From Rhodobacterales bacterium UBA5972 (lineage in GTDB: Bacteria; Pseudomonadota; Alphaproteobacteria; Rhodobacterales; Rhodobacteraceae), in the NCBI GenBank assembly GCA_002430125.1, contig DJBQ01000034.1:1-5945 (forward strand): DNA of 5,945 nucleotides. Reading direction: 5' to 3'. A program made the position numbers and the translations under genes. Every line of letters starts with the position of its first letter. Position 1 is the stretch's first letter. The notes below the pieces were generated by a model, which ran no database searches, was not told where the DNA came from, and saw only the letters and a program-made list of their open reading frames with translations. Below are positions 1 through 5,945 of this stretch, piece by piece.

Positions 1-431
1 ATCTTGTGAGTGTCTTCGCGCTTTTTAACGGCTGTGCCGCGGCCATTGACCGCATCCATCAGCTCACCAGCAAGGCGCTCTTCCATTGTGTTCTCGTTGC
101 GCTTTTTCGCAGCAGCGATCAACCAGCGGATGGCCAATGCTTCGCGGCGCTCTGGGCGGACTTCAACAGGAACCTGATAAGTCGCACCACCGACGCGGCG
201 CGAGCGCACTTCGACGGATGGCTTGATCAACTCAAGGCTCTCATGGAAGACTTCCACAGGAGATTTCTTCAATTTTGCTTCAACGCGATCAAATGCGTTG
301 TAAACGATACGCTCGGCGACGGCTTTTTTGCCATCGACCATGAGGTTGTTCATGAACTTAGTCAGAACGATATCACCAAACTTTGCGTCTGGCAGTACTG
401 CGCGTTTTTCAGCGGCGTGACGACGTGACAT
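1..431 (-). CDS. rpsG: 30S ribosomal protein S7 (partial, 3' end outside window)
   Basis: S7 is a primary 16S rRNA-binding protein that nucleates assembly of the 30S head and lies near the E-site and decoding region. The reading frame opens with ATG at 431 ([20 protein letters not shown]) and runs 143 full codons to the window edge. It ends in REDTHK plus the first two bases of the next codon; bacterial S7 is usually about 156 residues, so roughly the last dozen are missing. The family signature [11 protein letters not shown] is at residues 78-88, followed by [16 protein letters not shown]. The start is fixed by a Shine-Dalgarno AAGGA that overlaps the rpsL stop codon (TAAGGA), about 9 nt before the ATG. 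The 12-nt gap to rpsL implies one transcript and probable translational coupling. In the usual str operon fusA and tuf would follow, but they lie outside this window. Identification is secure. Confidence 0.98.
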   Translation of the reverse strand, partial: MSRRHAAEKRAVLPDAKFGDIVLTKFMNNLMVDGKKAVAERIVYNAFDRVEAKLKKSPVEVFHESLELIKPSVEVRSRRVGGATYQVPVEVRPERREALAIRWLIAAAKKRNENTMEERLAGELMDAVNGRGTAVKKREDTHK

Positions 432-447
432 ATTCTATATTCCTTAC
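432..447 (-). promoter_or_regulatory. rpsG ribosome-binding site overlapping the rpsL stop
   Basis: On the minus strand the rpsL stop TAA is part of TAAGGAA, so the AAGGA Shine-Dalgarno for rpsG begins inside the stop codon. Only 12 nt separate the two reading frames. This arrangement favours re-initiation by ribosomes finishing rpsL and leaves no room for a large structured S7-binding site between the genes, as is known for the E. coli str operon. Confidence 0.8.
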
Positions 448-815
448 TTAGGACGCTTCGTGCCGTACTTCGAACGGCGCTGCTTACGATCTTTAACGCC
501 TTGTGTATCGAGAACACCGCGCAGGATGTGGTAACGCACACCTGGAAGGTCTTTTACACGGCCGCCACGGATCAGAACCACCGAGTGTTCCTGAAGGTTG
601 TGACTTTCACCGGGAATATAGCTGATCACCTCAAAACCGTTGGTCAACCGAACTTTGGCGACCTTCCGCATAGCCGAGTTCGGCTTTTTTGGTGTCGTTG
701 TATAGACGCGCGTGCAGACGCCGCGCTTCTGCGGACATGCCTGCAGATGCTGTGACTTCTGGCGCTTTACTTTTGGCTGCCGCGGCTTGCGGATCAGCTG
801 TTGGATCGTTGGCAT
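444..815 (-). CDS. rpsL: 30S ribosomal protein S12
   Basis: S12 sits at the decoding centre of the 30S subunit, helps monitor codon-anticodon pairing, and is the classic target of streptomycin-resistance mutations. The 123-residue product is full length and matches the family throughout, including [20 protein letters not shown] (residues 27-46), LTNGFEV, and [13 protein letters not shown] (residues 84-96). Lys43 and Lys88, the two usual streptomycin-resistance positions, are both wild type. Asp89, the residue methylthiolated by RimO in other bacteria, is also present. The start ATG at 815 has GGGGA seven bases upstream. A TTG-initiated frame from 843 overlaps the gene start but is a shadow. 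The gene opens the str operon behind its own promoter (1022-1050) and a long leader, and is followed after 12 nt by rpsG. Nothing looks damaged or unusual. Confidence 0.99.
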   Translation of the reverse strand: MPTIQQLIRKPRQPKVKRQKSQHLQACPQKRGVCTRVYTTTPKKPNSAMRKVAKVRLTNGFEVISYIPGESHNLQEHSVVLIRGGRVKDLPGVRYHILRGVLDTQGVKDRKQRRSKYGTKRPK

Positions 816-1015
816 TCGGACGTCCCCGTATAACCCATTTCAAACTCGTTCAGGTGCATCGTCATTCGACAACACACCAAGAACCGCAAGTGTTCCCTAA
901 TTTTCTTCGGGAAGCACTGCGGCTGGAATTCCAGAGGATCGTGGCTTGCACCAGGATCATGATTTGCCTAATTTTGGCTTTGCCTGCGAAAAAGATGTTA
1001 TCCCTTCCTCAGGTA
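816..1015 (-). promoter_or_regulatory. Long 5' leader of the rpsL-rpsG transcript
   Basis: If transcription starts about 7 nt after the -10 hexamer (near 1015; inferred), rpsL has an untranslated leader of roughly 200 nt, long for a plain ribosomal-protein operon. It contains the 11-bp hairpin at 853-878, a smaller stem TTCCC/GGGAA with an 11-nt loop (893-913), and a perfect 12-bp palindrome CTGGAATTCCAG (923-934). The segment just upstream of the 853-878 hairpin can also pair with it (AACAC with GTGTT), so alternative folds are possible. No stem here is followed by a U-run, so I see no classical attenuator. Ribosomal-protein operons are often autoregulated through leader RNA, but nothing here matches a motif I can name. 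Confidence 0.5.
853..878 (-). promoter_or_regulatory. 11-bp leader hairpin upstream of rpsL
   Basis: The minus-strand RNA can fold into a continuous 11-bp helix (arms 853-863 and 868-878) closed by a GAAU loop, with GGUG/CACC at its base. Three of the pairs are G-U wobbles, which become A-C mismatches on the other strand, so the helix is only continuous in the rpsL-sense RNA. It ends 37 nt before the rpsL start codon. A role in translational or autogenous control is an inference. Confidence 0.45.
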
Positions 1016-1021
1016 GCGCGG

Positions 1022-1050
1022 CTAATACGGGGAGTCGCAGGGCTTGTCAA
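1022..1050 (-). promoter_or_regulatory. Sigma-70 promoter of the str operon
   Basis: Reading the minus strand, a perfect -35 TTGACA (1045-1050) is followed by an optimal 17-bp spacer and a -10 TATTAG (1022-1027; 4 of 6 consensus positions). It starts only 10 bp after the upstream transporter stop codon and points at rpsL, 207 bp before the rpsL ATG. It is the best promoter match I found in the window, as expected for a highly expressed ribosomal operon. The -35 hexamer lies in the loop of a small inverted repeat (GGGCT/AGCCC, 1040-1056). Confidence 0.75.
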
Positions 1051-1060
1051 CAGCCCGAGG

Positions 1061-1939
1061 TCAGGCAATCCGCTTTTGCAACTTGTGTTCCCGATAGAAT
1101 GTGTAAATCCCCATCCCGACCACAATAATACTGCCAATTATGGTCCATCTGCTTGGCACGTTGCCGAAAACCAAATAGCCAAGCGTGATTGCCCAGATAA
1201 GGGCAGTATACCGAAATGGCGACACCACCGCGATTTCACCCACCCGCATCACCATGATGCTAAGCAGATAGCCACCAACGATAAAGAACGCCGCACCAGA
1301 CAGTCTGGCGACCGAGGCAAACTCGACCGGTTGCCAGCCTTCGATTGCGCTGCCGAACGCGCCAAAGCTGGTGATCGCGACCGCGGTTATCAGCGCGACA
1401 CTTACCGAGGGTACCGCGCGGCTTAACCGGTGGGTTGAAAGGTCGCGCAGCACCACAAAGGCGACCGCGATAAGGCCATATAATGAATAGATGTCAAATC
1501 CACTGGTGCCGGGTCTTACGATCAGCAGCACTCCGCAGAATCCGATGGCAATCGCACCGTAACGTCGCCAGCCGACTTTCTCGCGAAAGAACAATGCCCC
1601 GGCCAGAGTGATCGCCAGCGGCAAAGATTGCAGAATTGCCGAAAGATTGGCGATAGGCATGTGAAACAGGGCGGACAGGAAGAAATATGTGGACCCTATT
1701 TCTGCAAATGTCCGCCAGCCGATGATCTTCCAGTCGGCCAAAGGGATCCGCACCAGCCACGCGCCCCGAACGACCGCCATGACCGCCAACAGAATGGTCG
1801 TCATGGCGCCACGGATCATGATCGCCTGTAACAGCGGCACTTCTTCGGCGACAGTTTTGAAAAACGTATCGTTCACAGTGAACGCGGCCATCGAGGCCAT
1901 CATCAGCAAAGCGCCGCGCATATTGTCAGAAAGGGGCAT
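1061..1939 (-). CDS. EamA/DMT-family inner-membrane transporter
   Basis: A 292-residue hydrophobic protein with about ten predicted membrane segments (roughly residues 9-30, 36-57, 71-92, 97-118, 124-142, 150-167, 178-198, 208-231, 238-258, 264-283), the usual architecture of the drug/metabolite transporter superfamily with two EamA repeats. Family-like features are Arg43-Gly44 in the second segment and REKVGWRRYGAIAIGFCGV leading to LLIVRPG, ending near residue 144 at the close of the first repeat. The C-terminus (YREHKLQKRIA) is basic, as expected for a cytoplasmic tail. The substrate cannot be read from sequence; the family includes exporters and importers of amino acids, nucleosides, SAM and other metabolites. 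The ATG at 1939 has only a weak GGA about 7 nt upstream, and Met7 is a possible alternative start. No terminator is seen after the stop, and the rpsL promoter begins 10 bp later, so read-through into the str operon is possible. Confidence 0.9.
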   Translation of the reverse strand: MPLSDNMRGALLMMASMAAFTVNDTFFKTVAEEVPLLQAIMIRGAMTTILLAVMAVVRGAWLVRIPLADWKIIGWRTFAEIGSTYFFLSALFHMPIANLSAILQSLPLAITLAGALFFREKVGWRRYGAIAIGFCGVLLIVRPGTSGFDIYSLYGLIAVAFVVLRDLSTHRLSRAVPSVSVALITAVAITSFGAFGSAIEGWQPVEFASVARLSGAAFFIVGGYLLSIMVMRVGEIAVVSPFRYTALIWAITLGYLVFGNVPSRWTIIGSIIVVGMGIYTFYREHKLQKRIA

Positions 1940-1967
1940 CGGTATCCGGTTTGCTGGGTTGCATGCA

Positions 1968-1979
1968 GTTTGATCAAAC
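1968..1979. promoter_or_regulatory. Perfect 12-bp palindrome upstream of transporter
   Basis: GTTTGATCAAAC is a perfect palindrome lying 28 bp before the transporter start codon, where an operator or promoter element could sit. It contains TTGATCAA but lacks the four-base gap of an FNR/FnrL box (TTGAT-N4-ATCAA), so I do not assign it to that regulator. It is followed toward the gene by a second short palindrome TGCATGCA (1960-1967). Function is unknown. Confidence 0.3.
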
Positions 1980-2123
1980 CTGCGCGCAATAGGCTAGCGC
2001 AAAAGCGACGCGTTTTCGTCGGTGGCAACAGTAAGGTTACGAAGCGGCACCCAACCTTAGCGACCGTTCTGTGCAATCGCGCAAAGCCAACGATGCCCGT
2101 CCCAAAAAACTTTATGTCCGGTC

Positions 2124-2205
2124 GGGTGCAAAGCCTCGCCCCGTCGCACTGTAATCGGGTTCGCGCAACCGGTCTCATGGACCTGAATGACAAGGAGAGA
2201 TCGGC
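2124..2205 (+). promoter_or_regulatory. Possible degenerate cobalamin-riboswitch-like segment
   Basis: On the plus strand several pieces resemble the conserved core of cobalamin riboswitches in the right order: GGTGCAAAGCC (2125-2135), then CCCCG (2139-2143) and ACTGTAATCGG (2148-2158), and about 30 nt later AAGGAGA followed by CGGC (2192-2205), like the B12 box AGCCAGGAGACCGGC. An 11-bp hairpin with a T-run follows (2214-2254), where a terminator expression platform would be. Against it: the usual 5' GGGAA element is absent, the middle region is short, and no plus-strand gene follows, only the 3' end of a minus-strand gene. I recognise only partial similarity; this could be chance. Confidence 0.2.
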
Positions 2206-2213
2206 GCATAGCG

Positions 2214-2254
2214 CTTTATACCCGACAGATTGGAGCCGGGTATAAAGAATTTTT
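2214..2254 (+). terminator. Hairpin with T-run on the plus strand, after the secreted-protein gene
   Basis: A perfect 11-bp inverted repeat CTTTATACCCG/CGGGTATAAAG (2214-2224 and 2237-2247) with a 12-nt loop is followed on the plus strand by AATTTTT, the layout of an intrinsic terminator for plus-strand transcription. On the minus strand the same hairpin starts 9 nt after the secreted-protein stop codon but is followed by CGCTATG, without a T-run. It may therefore protect or process that mRNA's 3' end, block antisense transcription into the gene, or act weakly in both directions. Confidence 0.6.
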
Positions 2255-2256
2255 GC

Positions 2257-2691
2257 TTAGCCAAACTTGGCGAACAGCTTGGCATAGGCAGGTTTCAACC
2301 CGCCAATTGCCGCTTTGGCTGCTGCAGCGTCTCCGTTTCTGGTGGCCGCCTGCAGCGCGTCGACGCTGGCTTTCAAGCCCGCAACCAAACCTGCATAGGC
2401 CTCATTGCCTGCCTTAGGTGCCGGATGATCAATGATGCCTTCTGCCAGCGCCGCCAAGACCGCCACATCCTCGTTCAAGACCTTCAGACCGGCGTTATCA
2501 AAGCCTTGATAATCGTTGCCCAGTACATGTTCCATCTTGGCGTGATACGTGTTCATCCGGTCCGAAAATGTGTAAAGGCCGTTGCGGATGTGCAATTCAC
2601 CCAAGGTCACCTGTGCCTGTGTCTGCGCCCCAAACGACAGCACAAAAGCGAGCGCGGCAATCGACAGTCTGCGCAATTGGGTGAAATTCAT
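2257..2691 (-). CDS. Secreted helical protein resembling cytochrome c', without heme motif
   Basis: The product is 144 residues. A signal peptide is clear: a basic start (MNFTQLRR), a hydrophobic core (residues 9-22), and a likely cut after TQA at residue 26, so the mature protein should be periplasmic. The rest is predicted to form about four helices (roughly 31-57, 62-87, 94-118, 121-143), with an IIDHPAPK turn (86-93) that recalls cytochrome c'. Where cytochrome c' carries its C-terminal CxxCH, this protein has GGLKPAYAKLFAKFG, and it contains no cysteine, so it cannot hold c-type heme covalently. I do not know its function. The start at 2691 is chosen over longer frames reaching 2790 because AAGGA lies 8 nt upstream and the signal peptide begins there. 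It is probably transcribed from its own promoter, since the rpoC terminator lies upstream, but no good promoter was found. Confidence 0.85.
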   Translation of the reverse strand: MNFTQLRRLSIAALAFVLSFGAQTQAQVTLGELHIRNGLYTFSDRMNTYHAKMEHVLGNDYQGFDNAGLKVLNEDVAVLAALAEGIIDHPAPKAGNEAYAGLVAGLKASVDALQAATRNGDAAAAKAAIGGLKPAYAKLFAKFG

Positions 2692-2863
2692 TTTGGCAAT
2701 CCTTACCGTTAAAATCATCGCGACAATCGCCGCATCTCTTTGCATGGCGTACCGACAGATGCCTATTGGCCATAGGTTTAGGTTGGACAAAAAGACCGAC
2801 TCGCAGGGACTCTATGACCGGAGTTTAGGGTTGATTTCACCGTGGGCTATGGCAGGGCGCCCC
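2692..2863 (-). other. Upstream region of the secreted-protein gene
   Basis: These 172 bp separate the rpoC terminator from the secreted-protein start and should hold its promoter. The best hexamer pair I can offer is TTGTCC, 17 bp, AATAGG, which is poor. An inverted repeat CCTAT/ATAGG with a 5-nt centre (2762-2776) overlaps the -10 side of that candidate. The ribosome-binding site AAGGA sits 8 nt before the ATG at 2691. Confidence 0.4.
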
Positions 2864-2900
2864 AAAGCAAAAAGCCCCCGCCGTTTCGGGCAGGGGCTTT
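2864..2900 (-). terminator. Intrinsic terminator of rpoC
   Basis: Starting 21 nt after the rpoC stop, the minus-strand RNA forms a 12-bp stem (AAAGCCCCTGCC with GGCGGGGGCTTT, one U-G wobble) closed by a CGAAAC loop, running into TTTTTGCTTT. The long G-C-rich stem plus T-run is a textbook Rho-independent terminator. It ends the rpoC transcript and uncouples it from the genes downstream. Confidence 0.93.
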
Positions 2901-2921
2901 GATGTTTTCGTATGGCCGGGA

Positions 2922-5945
<3,024 letters not shown>

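Larger units (their letters stand above)
1940..2256. other. Gene-free stretch between transporter and secreted-protein gene
   Basis: No reading frame in these 317 bp resembles a known protein on either strand. The open frames present (for example 1970-2245 plus, and 1903-2193 minus with a TTG start) have no convincing ribosome-binding site and no recognisable motif. Structure seen: an 11-bp hairpin with a plus-strand T-run (2214-2254), a cobalamin-riboswitch-like segment on the plus strand (2124-2205), an inverted repeat TAAGGTT/AACCTTA (2032-2059), a small stem CGACG/CGTCG (2006-2021), and a perfect palindrome GTTTGATCAAAC (1968-1979) near the transporter start. I found no convincing sigma-70 promoter for the transporter here. 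Confidence 0.7.

Noticed and set aside
631..843. 70-codon minus-strand frame starting upstream of rpsL
   Set aside because: TTG-started shadow overlapping rpsL in another frame; rpsL itself is unambiguous.
862..960. 32-residue leader peptide frame upstream of rpsL (MILVQATILWNSS...)
   Set aside because: The ATG has only a weak AGG upstream, the peptide shows no run of one amino acid typical of attenuation, and there is no terminator/antiterminator with a U-run. Most likely chance.
689..1426. 245-codon plus-strand open frame across rpsL, its leader and the transporter end
   Set aside because: It spans the antisense of two real genes and a promoter region, with composition typical of a shadow frame and no ribosome-binding site or motif.
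1968..1979. FNR/FnrL box
   Set aside because: TTGATCAA lacks the four-base spacer of the TTGAT-N4-ATCAA consensus.
2140..2180. Possible tRNA T-arm (GGGTTCGCGCAACC) in the gene-free stretch
   Set aside because: No matching acceptor, D or anticodon arms can be built around it on either strand.
1903..2193. 96-codon minus-strand frame overlapping the transporter start
   Set aside because: It starts at TTG without a convincing Shine-Dalgarno, overlaps the transporter start region in another frame, and resembles nothing known.
2692..2790. N-terminal extension of the secreted protein to 177 residues
   Set aside because: The internal ATG at 2691 has a good Shine-Dalgarno and begins a clean signal peptide; the extension would bury the signal peptide and has no supporting ribosome-binding site.

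Overview
The window reads as a piece of an alphaproteobacterial chromosome, most likely Rhodobacterales (Roseobacter-like). This rests on the RpoC, S12 and S7 sequences, for example the S12 N-terminus [20 protein letters not shown]. It was judged from memory of the families, with no database search. Every gene I can support is on the minus strand, so in transcription order the window runs from high to low coordinates.

Layout, in transcription order: (1) the C-terminal ~1007 residues of rpoC (5945 to 2922), with the catalytic NADFDGD loop, bridge helix, second zinc site, trigger loop with lineage insert, and C-terminal region. It ends in a strong intrinsic terminator (2864-2900). (2) A 144-residue secreted helical protein (2691 to 2257) that resembles cytochrome c' but contains no cysteine and no heme motif. 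(3) A 317-bp gene-free stretch (1940-2256) holding an 11-bp hairpin next to a T-run on the plus strand, a weak cobalamin-riboswitch-like segment on the plus strand, and several palindromes. (4) An EamA/DMT-family inner-membrane transporter (1939 to 1061). (5) A 245-bp regulatory region with a near-consensus sigma-70 promoter (TTGACA, 17-bp spacer, TATTAG) and a roughly 200-nt structured leader. (6) rpsL (815 to 444) and, 12 nt further, rpsG (431 to beyond position 1), the start of the str operon.

The core genes make the RNA polymerase beta' subunit and two 30S ribosomal proteins. In many bacteria rpoC and rpsL are direct neighbours. Here two accessory genes on the same strand sit between them, rpoC transcription is cut off by its own terminator, and the str operon restarts from its own promoter. 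I found no mobile element, CRISPR array, tRNA or rRNA, and no clear new multi-gene system. The points most worth a second look are the rpsL leader hairpin, the plus-strand riboswitch-like segment ending in a terminator opposite the secreted-protein gene, and the cysteine-free cytochrome c'-like protein.
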